From Zygnema cylindricum (taxonomy: Eukaryota; Streptophyta; Zygnematophyceae; Zygnematales; Zygnemataceae), in the NCBI GenBank assembly GCA_037447655.1, contig JBBHKE010000194.1, positions 1 through 53,209 on the forward strand: 53,209 bases of DNA. Reading direction: 5' to 3'. A model generated the notes under the pieces. It had not been told where the DNA came from. It made no database searches and worked only from the letters and a program-made list of their open reading frames with translations. Shown here piece after piece: positions 33,203 through 45,160 of the stretch. The stretch's first letter is position 1; each line of letters begins with the position of its first letter. The translations under genes and the position numbers were made by a program.

Positions 33203-36200
33203 CTAGTCAATCTTTAATTTCAGACCACACTTCTCCCTGCAGAAAATTAGCTTAGGGGAAGGCACAGGTTTGGTCATCATATATGCTACCATCTCACTAT
33301 GTGGTCGGTACTCTAAAATGATTATTTTGTTTTCTACTTTCTCTCTAACAAAGCTGAGTCTAATGTCCATATGTTTGGCTTGAAAATGATGTTTAAGATT
33401 GGCAGAAATAGCAATTGCTGCCTGATTATCACAAAATATTTTCTGCACACCACTCTTAAGATGACAAAGTTCACCAAGTAAAGACTTGACCCACATCAAT
33501 TCTTTTACAGCAGAGCAAGAGGCCATATACTCAGCCTCCATGGTGGACTGAGCAATAACCTTTTGCTGTTTGCTACTCGAACCAAACCCCATCACCCACA
33601 TATAATACATATCCAGAAGTGCATCTCGTCATCGGAGCATCACCATAACTAGCATCACTCCAAGTAGTGATGTCAGTATTCTCCCCACCCAAATGCAACC
33701 ATATATCCCTAATTCCTATCAAGTATCTAAGGACTCTCTTAGCTGCCTCCCAATCCCTCTTAGTGGGAGCATTTAGACTTCTACTCAGCACTCCTACAGC
33801 TGGAGCTAAATCCGGCCGGGTACAATTCATAAAATAGATTAGGCTTCCCACTACTTGCCTGTAAGGAATAGTCTGCATGAACTTCTGTTCTTCAGGAGAT
33901 AATTCCTCGTCTAAGACTATGACTCCTTCTTCCTCACTCCCCTCACTTCCCTTCTTCAATTCCATTGGAGTTGTACAACTATTAGCTTTATCCATTTGAA
34001 ATTTTTCAAGCATGTTCCCTATTGCTTCCTTTTGAGTCAATCTTATAATTTTTCTTTTTCGGTCTCTCTCTACTTGAATTCCCAAAATATATTTTGCTTC
34101 CCCCATATCCTTCATTTCAAATCTCCCCTTAAGATCGGTTTTCAGTTTATTAATTTTTTCCATTGATATACTTAATACAAGCAAATCATCAACATAAATT
34201 GCAATAAATATAAAACCTTCCTCATCTTCGAAAACATAGATTGGGTGATCTGAGCTGATCCGGGTATATCCCAAACCGGTAAGAAACTCATCAAGCTTCT
34301 TATTCCACTGTCGAGGCGCCTGTTTCAAACCATAAAGAGATTTAATTAGCCAGCATACCTTACTCTCCTCTCCTTCTTCCACAAACCCTTCGGGTTGTCG
34401 CATGAAGATCTCCTCTTCCAATTCTCCATGCAAAAAGGTTGTTTTGATGTCCATCTAGTGCACTTCCATGTCTTCCGCTGCTGCCAGGCTAAGAAGTATG
34501 CGGACGGAGGGAAATCTGACCACCGGGGCAAAGGTTTCCTTGTAGTCAATTCCCTCCTTTTGTGTAAATCCCTTTGCCACTAGTCGGGCCTTGTAGCGCT
34601 CGATTGTGTTATCTGGGTTCAGTTTTAATTTGAAAACCCACTTAACACCGATTGGTTTTCGGTTAGGTGGACAATCCACCAGCTCCCAAGTATCGGCTGC
34701 CATAATTGAGGCCATCTCTTCATTGATGGCTGTCTTCCACCGATTTCTTTCTGGACAAGTCATCGCCTCTCCATAAGTTTGAGGTTCATCTTGATGAGAT
34801 AGTTTAGTTACCTTGTTATTAACCTGTTTTTCTTGCAGTCTTTTACCACTTCTCCTTCCCCCCTCAAAATCTGAGGCCGGAATAGATGGTTCTCGTGGAT
34901 TCTTTCGAACAAACTCGGTTTCTCCCCTATCCCTTGATTCCGAATCAATTTCCACCACGTCTTTCGCTTCGAGTAGAGTTGTCACTGGAGTTTCCACAGC
35001 CGAGTCCTTTTCGGTCTAATTTGTACCTGCAAGAATGTCATCGTCTCTAAAACCTGGATAGTTAGGAAGCTCAAAGTCATCAGAATTTTCTGACTCAAAT
35101 CTGATTTTTACCGACTTCGTATATTTGAAGGGATCCACAAACTTTCCTTCATCCATAACTAATAGATGTTTTACTAAGATTATATCTTCCCTTTTTAGAT
35201 CATAAACTCTATATCCTTTAACATCTTCATCATATCCTAATAAGTATCCCGGTTTTCCTTTAGGATCTAGCTTCCAATAGGACCGATCAGTATCTAGACT
35301 GAATACTTGACTGCCGAAAACCTTTAAGCGAGATATGTCTGGTTTCCGGCCAGTCCATCTCTCATAAGGTGTTTGATCTTTTATAGCTGAAGTAAAAACT
35401 ATATTTTTGAGATAATTAACACAGTTCATTGCTTCTGCCCAAAATCTTTTTCCTATCTTTTTATCTGACAACATACTTCTAGCATTATTACTTAGTGTTC
35501 TATTTAACCTTTCAGCTACCCCATTCTGTTCTGGATTTTCTAGAACTGTCTTTTGGTGTTGGACCCCATCTTCCCTCAAAAAATCCTCAAACTGGTTAGA
35601 AGTATACTCTCCACCATTGTCACTCCTTACTCTCTTGATTGGAGTTTCATGGAGTTTTTCGCTCCATGCTTTATATTGTCTAAAACAATCCTCAGCTTCT
35701 GACTTGTTTTTCAAAAAATACACCCGGGAATACCGAGACTAATCATCAGTTATAGTCATCATAAATCTCTTCCCCTCGGTGATGGCACTCTAGCCGGTCC
35801 CCAAATATCTGTGTGTACTAGATCTAGAATTCTTTCTCCCTTATAGGTGGTTCTTTTAGGAAAGGGTAATTTATGTGTTTTACCTTGAGCACATCCACTA
35901 CAATCACTTATATTATCACTCTCACTGAACTCAATCCCTTCCACCACTCCCATCTTTTTCATATCTCTTAACTTATCTAGATTCACATGCCCAAGCCTCT
36001 TATGCCACATCATAATATCATGAACACCAGCATAATAAAGTTTCTTTGTTTCATTACTTCAAACCATCCTAAACATCCCACGGCTACCTTTCTCAACAAT
36101 GATATAGACATCCTCCTCAAAACTAGCAGTAAAGACTCCTTCCATAGTGCTAGTAAAAAAAACCCTTATCCTCTAATACAGATGTAGAGATGAGGTTTTT

Positions 36201-37535
36201 TTTCAGCTCCGGAATAAACAATACATCGGAGAATGTTACTATGGATGTCTTTCCTTCTACTAACACTTTCAAATCTACCGATCCTACAAGAGTAGTGGTG
36301 ACTATCCTCCCATCCCCGTACTCTATCTCTACGGTGGGAATCTTTCTTATCTAAGTGAACAGGTGTCTATCCTTACACATGTGCATGGAGGCACCTGAAT
36401 CTATAATCCAGCTTGCTTCACCTTTCAATCCACCGTAAGCACATTTATACCTTCGTGGAATTTCAACCTCAGTTTTCGCCTCCAACTCCTCATCCAAAAG
36501 GAGCTCGTCGTCCTCGTCCTCGGAATCCGCCTCAAGTACCTGTATGACAAGGGCCTTTTTCTTTCCTCTCGGGGTACCACCGGTCTGCCCCTCCTTTAAC
36601 CGAAGCTCGGTTAGCTAAGTGCACTTTGCCATATAGTGCCCAGGTTTCTTACAAAAATGACATAAACCTTTGGGAGCCCTTGGTTCGAACTCGTCAGACT
36701 GTTTTTTCTGCTCCCTACCCCCATAGTTTCCGACTGGTTTCCGGGAATCCTTGTTTCTCCAATCGGTCGCTGTTGCCAAGGCTTGGCCACTCTTTCCTCC
36801 CCTTCGGATCTCAATCGTATTCTCTCGAACGAGAATCATCCCTACCACTGAGTTCCATATCCACCTTGAGTCAGGCAAGTCTTGCACACGGTAAACTATA
36901 TTCTCGAACTCATCAGGTAACTTCATCAGTAAACAGTTAACCTTTTCTTTTTCACTAAAAATTTTTCCCGCACTCTCTAGCTCCATGAAGAGTGTAGCAA
37001 GCTCATTGCAAAAATCCAACATATTTCCCCCTTTGTATACATACTCCTTAACATTCTGATCAGCCAACTGTTGTTGGTGATTCATACCACTTCGGTACAT
37101 CTCTATGAGAGCCATCCAAAGATCGGAAGCCCTTTCTATCTGCAAATGAGGACATGCAAGTCCTTGAGTGAGATGGCGTAGGATGAAGTGCTTTGCCGCC
37201 ATATTGTTGGAGTCCCAGGTTTCAGTATCATTCTCCTCGTTCCTCGGAATAGGTGACATGAATGCTAAACCTGTTGCTATTGGTGTGGTCGCCTCCTTCT
37301 CCTTTCCTTTGTCCACCACCTCTCCTTCGTTTGTTTCCTCCGTTGAAGGTGAATCCTCTTTCCTGGTGAATCTGCTTCCTCCAAACCCTGGAGGAGTTCC
37401 AAGACTTGATGGACGCCCCAATCGTCCACTCACTATCCCCCAAAACCTTTTTTCGCATAGAGCTCCTATCATCATACTTTCCCAGTATATGAAGCCAGTT
37501 CCATTAAAGATTGGTACCCTAGAGGGTGGGCCCAT
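33203..37535 (-). pseudogene. gag-pol: A3 gag-pol polyprotein, broken
   Basis: Gag is the best preserved in the window: a 306-residue frame (36615-37535) from the MGPPSRVP motif to the knuckle CHFCKKPGHYMAKC. The usual LTR ATG is mutated, so this frame now starts at the Met of QVMG. Protease and the following region (about 36020-36610) are broken by stops and small indels. Integrase zinc-binding is at 35759-36013; the integrase core and linker are at 35016-35723 (RSDNGGEY, NPEQNGVAERL). RT lies at 34455-34997 and 33573-34454 (YVDD), and RNase H at 33203-33610 (QSTMEAEYMA, FCDNQAAIAI). Not functional as one polyprotein. Confidence 0.92.
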
Positions 37536-37539
37536 AACC
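37525..37539 (-). other. Primer-binding site of A3
   Basis: The plus strand reads GGTGGGCCCATAACC directly against the LTR end. Confidence 0.87.
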
Positions 37540-38590
37540 TGAAACTCTGAGACCTCAATAAGTCCTCAGAGTGGACCGCTTCCAAGAAGCCTCTGGGATA
37601 ATCCTGACCCCTTTGTGTTTAAGCAAAAATAATTGCCACCCTGGCAGACAAAAACTCTAACCACCTGCACCCTTGTGAAGGCAAGACTCCCCTGAGTCGA
37701 TAGCAAAAAGAATCTCTGAATTTGCTCCCCTGAGCAGTAAGTTATGGAAGGTCAAAGTTGACCTTTTGTACAGAAACTCTCTAGGAGAGAGGGTCCTATC
37801 TTCTAATTTTTCTAAGTCCTATCTCTCTCACAGACTCTATCTACTGATGTACGGAACCAATCAGAATACAGTTCCGTACGCAAAAGTACAGCTGCCAGTG
37901 TACTTTATGTACGGACATTGTACGACATGGCCTAAATGTCCACACGTGGAATATCCGGATTCGCTCCTTTAATCCTCGGAGATGCCGCGCTCCAATGTTA
38001 CATCGCCACGTGTCATCAGATGTGGCGATGCCCACAAACCGCCGAATTCTTCTTCCGCGATCTCGGCGAAATTTCCGGCCGTCCGATTAAACTCGCATTT
38101 GATCGTAGCCGTAATAAATACATGCGCGGTATTTGTTTCGCTTACGAAATCAATGCGCGGTAATGATTTCTTATCCGTACCGCAATTCGTACTTTTACAA
38201 TACCATATCTATGTATCCCGTTAACAGTTATAGTTAAATGATTTATCCTACATGTACATGTTTAAATAATTATCGTACTATATACTATGTAACACTACTT
38301 CTAGACTTAACGGCTAAGGCTACCGGCTATCTACTGTCTGCCGGCCGGTAGGTACAAGGATCAAATCCTGTGGCCGGCATGTACCTTTTAGATAAAATAA
38401 ACCCTTTAACTAATATAAATCTCCCGTAAACCTCTGGATAGCCTAGGTAGCCATGGCTCTAGCTCCCTCTCCAATTTCTTAGTGACTGCGACAAGTTTGA
38501 GAAATGGAGAGAGAAGTTAGAGGTAGACTGCCTCGGCTTCTTTATTTCTATTCAGACCTAGAAAATACTTAAAAACTATTAATTTCTACA
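37540..38590 (-). repeat. 5' LTR of A3
   Basis: 1051 bp, followed by TSD AAAGG. The hairpin arms are TGCCGGCC (38339-38346) and GGCCGGCA (38372-38379). Confidence 0.95.
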
Positions 38591-39509
38591 AAAGGGAGGA
38601 ACAACTTGGTTCGGCGGGCCGACTATGTGAGTGTTGTCAGCAACTGAAGGCAACAAAAAATTTGGAAAAGCCGCAGCCGATGCTCTAAGAGCCTCTAGGT
38701 GAGCGAGGGCATACAAAAGGTCTCGTAGAGGGTCAACTTGGCGAGTACCCAATACAAATTCCAAAGTGTTAACGTCCCCCAATGGGCCTCCGATGGGATA
38801 AAGTAAAGGGTTGGGTTAAGAGTAAAACGCACGGACAAAAGGAAAAATTTGGTTAATAAGAGACGGCGCGTGTCAAAGCTCACAAAAAATGACGTTGCGA
38901 TCAACGATGTTAAAGGCGTTGGCAATGTCGACTTGGAGAACAACCCAATCCGGATGCGAGTTTAGAATCGCTCGTAAATCGTGGACTACAGCCTCACAAC
39001 CACCTCATGTTGCGACACCTAATTGATGTGGAGAAAAATGATCTTGGAAAGCACCTTGAAGTTGTAAACACATTGATGATGCCACGAGACGATATAACAC
39101 TTCCCCTACATCAATCAAACGAACACCACCAGCGGGCTTTGAGACACCGGCAAGAAGTGCTGCTGCGAGAAGTGGGACTATAGTAGGTGGTACAAGACCC
39201 CGAGCTAATTGAGAACCAACTCTGAACAACAAATCAAAACTATGTGAAGGATTTTCCGGAGGGAATAGATCACGAAAAATCTCATAAACCATCCATGATG
39301 GTCGCCCAGCAGAGAGATGAGGAGACCAAACTAGAGCTCTACTAAAGGCATCTTAGTCGAGGTCAAAGGGTTCTAAAGGTTCATATGAATCAACAAATGA
39401 TGAAATGTCAACCGGTGCCACATGATGAAGGTCTCGTAGGGCTTCAACAGTCGCCGTTTTTGTGGGAGACGGTGAGTAAGGTCGTAGTGCACGGCAGCAC
39501 GAGAGAGCT
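38591..39509 (-). pseudogene. R1 reverse transcriptase, RT core
   Basis: Minus-strand pieces carry RT landmarks: GGVRLIDVGEVLYRLVA and FSPHQLGVAT (39005-39292); motif A VDIANAF with the first catalytic Asp (38913-38932); GTRQVDPL, where the usual GTRQGDPL glycine is replaced (near 38727-38750); and motif C reading VADN in place of a typical (Y/F)ADD (38633-38644). The organisation is that of a non-LTR retroelement, not of copia. The enzyme would be dead because the motif C Asp pair is broken and stops occur near 39004 and 38880. It is bounded by A3 on the C-terminal side and E on the N-terminal side. Confidence 0.82.
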
Positions 39510-40821
39510 TGTTGTTCTTTGGTCTAAAATAGACCGCAGAAGCCACCCAGACTATCATGCAAAAAGCTAAGCAAAAATAGGTCGACGAACAAACATTTGA
39601 AATGCATCCTCCATTTAACATACAACAACATTTAGGGTTTCATGGAATAATAAACATAAATAAACCCTATGACAACATCTAAGGTTTGATGGAATAATCG
39701 ACATAAACAAACCCTAGGACAAATGCATAAACAATGCATATCAAACATATATAAAATAACATAAATAAATAATAACAGACAAATGCATTACACATAAACA
39801 AAAGTATAATCAAATAATCATTATATCATTCAAAGTGCATAACCTAATCGGTAACCCTAAAAGTCTACATCTTCGGTCCCCACTTTACTAACCAGCATTG
39901 ATGATTAATTCCTAACCAAGCTCATTCATATATATATCCATAATAACAAACTAAGAATCAATTAATCGTAAGTGTACACCTGAAAGTCTAGCAATCGTAA
40001 GCGTACACTTGTCTGCATAAACGACAAATAAAGACACACAAATTAAACTGTCAAAAACCCTAATTGATCACTTAAATAACAAATATCATAATCAATACTA
40101 ATTTATAATGATGTAAAAGACAAAACAATGTTACTCCAAATATTTACACCGACGCATCCATAAATCCGCGTCATAAGTGACAACTTGCTTAGTCACTTGT
40201 CGATAAATCCACGTAGTGAACCGACATCGCATATGTACGGTCCACTTAAAAACACGTCATCAAACAATACGATCCCTTGGAAATATCGGTGGACGCCGTC
40301 CGCCCTCCACGTGTACCTCGAACCACTGCCGAAATTAATCCGTACCATACAAATCTTGTCCGTACCGAAATCACGTACTTCGTCATAAATGTCGCGTGTC
40401 AAATACGACGCTCCGTACCGGCGGCGTCACATTTAATAAATGCGGTCTGTCGCATTATGTTTCATATGGCCGGCGTACTTTTCAAATCCTTCGAATATTT
40501 CAAATCGAATCGCGAAGCGATCCGCCGTCCATTTCCATTTCGTATTCCGTATTTTTCGTACGCTTCTTCGCGTCACTTAATTTGTACTTTTTCGTCACCT
40601 TAAATTCATATTTCATATCGGATCGCTTCGCGATCCGCCGTACATTTTCAAATGTTTGTTGGCGCCACTCACACGTAACTTTAATTTTGCTCGTACACTT
40701 ACTCCCCCAATCCACAAATTCTTTCGAACCTCCACAGTATATAACGTAAATATATACGCACGAAACGTCGAGTGCGCATCAAATTTCACATACGCACGAA
40801 ACTAAATCTTCAAAAACAACA
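39510..40821 (-). repeat. 3' LTR of element E
   Basis: 1312 bp; starts TGTTGTTTTTGAAG on the minus strand and ends AACAACA. Its body is unlike A-D LTRs apart from GTAC motifs, which are dense at 40220-40720. It also has TCGCGAAGCGATCC and its inverted copy (near 40508 and 40618). Confidence 0.94.
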
Positions 40822-41700
40822 CTCCCCAGAAAATTTAGTTTTGTGCATCCATTATACCACGTCATCAGCTGTCACACTGTCACCTCCATCTGAATCCGCC
40901 AAATGCCTCCGACAGAATTTTCCACTTGTTCCACCATCGCTTCCACTGCCTTCATATGCCTTCCAAGTTTCATAATACATAATATATATTTTCATTTTCC
41001 GATTACAACAAAATTTTATCTTTTCTCAACAATATCTAAATCTGAATCTACTTCTCACAATTTTGTCACAAATCAACTAAGAATTAAAACCAAACGATCA
41101 CACTAATAATATATCCCAACTCAAAATTTATACCTCAACCATATCAAATCTAGATTTCAAAATTTTCTTTTCTTTTCCATTTAACAATCTGATCCCAAAA
41201 TTTCCCATTAAAAATACACTTAACAAATAGTATTTTCCCAAAAATTCTAATAATATCACATTTCCCAAAAATTTCCAACAACTCAAAATCTACATTACAA
41301 ATCCAATTTTCAACAATCATCGATCCACAAAATTTGGATCTCTCCACCACATGTCAAAACTCCACCTTTCGGATCTCTCTCCCCCAAACGTCGAATCTCC
41401 ACCTTCCACATCTCTCCATCAAACGAATATGTATTTTCCAAAAATAAAATATCATTTCTCATAATTAATCATTTTCATTGAGGGTAGACATTTCGGCACT
41501 GTCACTAAGTTAACCCTTGGGGCGATGCAAGATTAAACTCGGCGCATACCAACACTATGATAAGGCCGATCTCATGGGTACACAAACACCATTACTGCAA
41601 TACAACCAGCAAGGACAATATTAACTCGCTACAATGCGTGTGACAAAAACCTACATCGACTTAAGCTAACATATGATAGATGGGGTGTGGGCCCATAACC
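40822..41700 (-). other. Internal region of element E
   Basis: 879 bp, AT-rich, no convincing coding sequence on either strand. The left end reads CTCCCCAGAAAA, a polypurine tract on the minus strand. The right end reads GTGGGCCCATAACC (41687-41700), the half-tRNA primer-binding site. The middle holds TTTCCCAAAAAT-type repeats (41180-41460). Confidence 0.85.
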
Positions 41701-43012
41701 TGTTGTTCTTTGGTCTAAAATAGACCGCAGAAGCCACCCAAACTATCATGCAAAAAGCTAAGCAAAAATAGGTCGACGAACAAACATTTGAAATGCATCC
41801 TCCATTTAACATACAACAACATTTAGGGTTTCATGGAATAATAAACATAAATAAACCCTATGACAACATCTAAGGTTTGATGGAATAATCGACATAAACA
41901 AACCCTAGGACAAATGCATAAACAATGCATATCAAACATATATAAAATAACATAAATAAATAATAACAGACAAATGCATTACACATAAACAAAAGTATAA
42001 TCAAATAATCATTATATCATTCAAAGTGCATAACCTAATCGGTAACCCTAAAAGTCTACATCTTCGGTCCCCACTTTACTAACCAGCATTGATGATTAAT
42101 TCCTAACCAAGCTCATTCATATATATATCCATAATAACAAACTAAGAATCAATTAATCGTAAGTGTACACCTGAAAGTCTAGCAATCGTAAGCGTACACT
42201 TGTCTGCATAAACGACAAATAAAGACACACAAATTAAACTGTCAAAAACCCTAATTGATCACTTAAATAACAAATATCATAATCAATACTAATTTATAAT
42301 GATGTAAAAGACAAAACAATGTTACTCCAAATATTTACACCGACGCATCCATAAATCCGCGTCATAAGTGACAACTTGCTTAGTCACTTGTCGATAAATC
42401 CACGTAGTGAACCGACATCGCATATGTACGGTCCACTTAAAAACACGTCATCAAACAATACGATCCCTTGGAAATATCGGTGGACGCCGTCCGCCCTCCA
42501 CGTGTACCTCGAACCACTGCCGAAATTAATCCGTACCATACAAATCTTGTCCGTACCGAAATCACGTACTTCGTCATAAATGTCGCGTGTCAAATACGAC
42601 GCTCCGTACCGGCGGCGTCACATTTAATAAATGCGGTCTGTCGCATTATGTTTCATATGGCCGGCGTACTTTTCAAATCCTTCGAATATTTCAAATCGAA
42701 TCGCGAAGCGATCCGCCGTCCATTTCCATTTCGTATTCCGTATTTTTCGTACGCTTCTTCGCGTCACTTAATTTGTACTTTTTCGTCACCTTAAATTCAT
42801 ATTTCATATCGGATCGCTTCGCGATCCGCCGTACATTTTCAAATGTTTGTTGGCGCCACTCACACGTAACTTTAATTTTGCTCGTACACTTACTCCCCCA
42901 ATCCACAAATTCTTTCGAACCTCCACAGTATATAACGTAAATATATACGCACGAAACGTCGAGTGCGCATCAAATTTCACATACGCACGAAACTAAATCT
43001 TCAAAAACAACA
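41701..43012 (-). repeat. 5' LTR of element E
   Basis: 1312 bp, essentially identical to 39510-40821, followed by TSD GAGCT. Confidence 0.94.
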
Positions 43013-43861
43013 GAGCTCACCACATCGACCAAGGTGCACAGCCCGCCGCATGCGAGCCGTAGAAGTTGGAAGTGGAGCTTGGCAGGTTGGAGGAATCACA
43101 GAAAGGCCAATTACGCGTTCAGTGTGTTCTTGTTGAAGAGATTTCCAATCTCCACGAAGAAAACATTGGCAACGTGACCGTGTCTCTCGTGCCCCGCTAG
43201 CACCTCCACGGGGAGGTAGAACCAAAACCTAAAGAGGAAACAAAGGAAAAAATGCCATGCAGCAAGATTATTGATATCATCAGCCAAAAGCCCAAGCGGG
43301 AACCGAAGCGCAGCTTGAACGATCTCTCAAAGATGAGGAGGAATCCGCGAATAGAGCCGCGGTCTGGGGTAACCCAAATGGTAACATCCCATAACGTTAA
43401 GATTATGGACAAAATCCCAATCGTGGTGAGAGGGGTGGCGTTGGAGGGGGGGAGCATTTGTGGCATCTTGTGCATTGGAAGGGGTTGGAACGATCTTGGG
43501 ACACGCTTTTAAGAAATACATAACCCGTGACTTTGAAGAGGAAGGGTGGACTGGATGGAATTAGAGAAGGGTGAAGGAATAAGATTGGAAGAGATGGATA
43601 AATGGATGACAAAGACGGGAGGAAATAATGGAGGGGTGGATGGGGAAGGACGGAAGGAAGAAACGGAAAATGGAAATTGAGGGAATGGTGGAGGTCGAAG
43701 GGTGTAGGGAAGGAAGGAAAGAACGGAAGGGACCTGTTATAAAGGGTTGGGGTGAGAGTGTGGCGGTGGGTAGTGGAGGAGGCGGTTCAAGAGGGTGGGA
43801 CAACCCAGAGGTGATGGTCCGTACACGCGGATGCATTGGAGAGGATGGGGAAGGAGAGCGA
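43013..43861 (-). pseudogene. R1 reverse transcriptase, N-terminal part
   Basis: The minus strand begins with a Pro/Ser-rich frame (to 43561). Shifted frames follow with MYFLKACPKIVP and CYHLGYPRPRLYSRIPPHL (43327-43521), also present at 52250-52441 in R2, which identifies it as the N-terminal region of the same gene. The frame that seems to start in the neighbouring LTR (ATG 43881) is an artefact of the solo LTR insertion. Before that insertion the frame continued to 44946. It is bounded by element E (TSD GAGCT) and the solo LTR (TSD AGCGA). No known domain recognised in this part. Confidence 0.7.
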
Positions 43862-44915
43862 TGAAACTCTGAGACCTCCATAAGTCCTCAGAGTGGACAG
43901 CTTCCAAGAAGCCTCTAAGATAACCCTGACCCCTTTGTGTTTCAGCAAAAAAAACTGCCACCCTGGCAGAGAATAACTCTGACCACCTTTACCCTTGTAA
44001 AGGGAAGACTCCCATGAGTCGATAGCAAAAACAATCTCTAAATTTGCTCCCCTGAGCAGTAAGTTATGGAGGGTCAAAGTTGACCTCTTTTACAAAAGCT
44101 CTTTGGGAGAGAGGGTCCTATCTTCTAATTTTTCTAAGTCCTATCTCTCTCATAGACTCTATCTACTGATGAACGGAGCCAATCAGATTACATTTCCGTA
44201 CACAAAGGAACAGTTGCCGGTGTACTTTCTGTACGAACACTATACGACATGGCCTAAATGTCGACACGTGGTATGTCCGGATTCACTCCCTTAATCCTCG
44301 GAGATGTCGCCATCCAATGTCATTCCGCCACGTGTCATCCGATGTGGCGATGACCACAAACGGCCGAAATCCTCTTCCGCGATCTCGGCGTCAATTCCGG
44401 CCGTCCGATAAATTCACATTTAATCGTAGCCGTAATAAATACATGCGCGGTATTCGTTTCACTAAATAAATAAATCCGCGGTATTGGTTTCTTATCCGTA
44501 CCGTAATCCGTACTTTTACATTACTGGATCTATGTCTCCCGTAAAGATTTTCAGTTAAATGAACTATCCTACGTATAAATGTTAAGTTAAATATCAAACC
44601 ATATACTACGTAACACTAGTTAAAGACTTAACGGCTAAGGCTACCGGCTACCGACTACCTGCCGTCCGGTAGGTACCAAGATCAAATCCTGTGACCGGCA
44701 CATACCTTTTAGTAAATAAACCCCTAACTAGTATTATCTTCTCGTAAACCTCTGGATAGCCTAGGTAGCCATGGCTCTAGCTCCCTCTCCAATTTCTCAG
44801 TGACCGCGACAAGTTTGAGAGTTGGAGAGAGAAGTTAGAGGTAGACTGCCTCGACTTCTTGCTATATTTCTATTTAGACCTAGAAAATACTTTAAATGGA
44901 CCATTAATTTCTACA
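43862..44915 (-). mobile_element. Solo A-type LTR
   Basis: 1054 bp, one complete A-type LTR with TG...CA ends and TSD AGCGA (43857-43861 and 44916-44920) but no internal region. It arose most likely by recombination between the two LTRs of a former element. It carries the hairpin, dyad and GTAC modules. Confidence 0.96.
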
Positions 44916-44946
44916 AGCGAGACGCTCTTCGTTTATGACAGGCCAT
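44916..44946 (-). pseudogene. Likely start of the R1 reading frame
   Basis: Across the solo LTR the Pro/Ser-rich N-terminal frame continues, without a shift once one TSD copy is ignored, to an ATG at 44944-44946 (MACHKRRAS). This gives a plausible start for R1. Its total coding length across the pieces is then about 3.4 kb. Inferred from reading frame alone. Confidence 0.5.
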
Positions 44947-45160
44947 AAGAACTGAAGAGTAACTTGTCGAAGGTCCGCAAATAAGTGGGGCCCACAAAGT
45001 TCTCGTCCAACCGCGCAAGACGAAAGGGGGAGCAAGTAAAAGCGAAAACCTGAAACCGTGAATTGAAAGCCCCGCACCGATGAGCATTACCTGCTTCTCG
45101 CTATATGTTTGGGTGGTTTTTTTTTGTTTTTTTTTTTTTTGTGGTGGTTTGATGATTTTA

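Larger units (their letters stand above)
32135..38590 (-). mobile_element. Element A3: full-length Ty1/copia LTR retrotransposon
   Basis: 6456 bp with TSD AAAGG (32130-32134 and 38591-38595). The 3' LTR is 32135-33189, the 5' LTR is 37540-38590 and the primer-binding site is 37525-37539. It is inserted directly in R1. The LTR start codon for gag is lost (ATT for ATG at 37557-37559). Confidence 0.96.
39510..43012 (-). mobile_element. Element E: non-autonomous LTR element without coding sequence
   Basis: 3503 bp with TSD GAGCT (39505-39509 and 43013-43017). The two 1312-bp LTRs (39510-40821, 41701-43012) differ at one position seen by eye (G/A near 39549 and 41740). The internal part is only 879 bp. 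On the minus strand it has a primer-binding site (41687-41700) matching that of A/B and a polypurine-like tract next to the 3' LTR. No gag or pol similarity, so it must have moved with proteins from another element. It is inserted in R1. Confidence 0.93.

Noticed and set aside
40185-40749. Identical open frames at 40185-40749 and 42376-42940
   Set aside because: They are duplicated because they lie in the two LTRs of element E. They have no domain or codon signal, and overlapping frames exist on both strands.
41180-41460. Possible promoter or origin in the AT-rich centre of element E
   Set aside because: Only low-complexity A/T-rich and CCCAAAAAT repeats are visible; nothing supports a specific function.
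43561-43881. A gag-like gene starting MEVSEF at 43881
   Set aside because: Only the first codons come from the solo LTR; the rest is R1 sequence.
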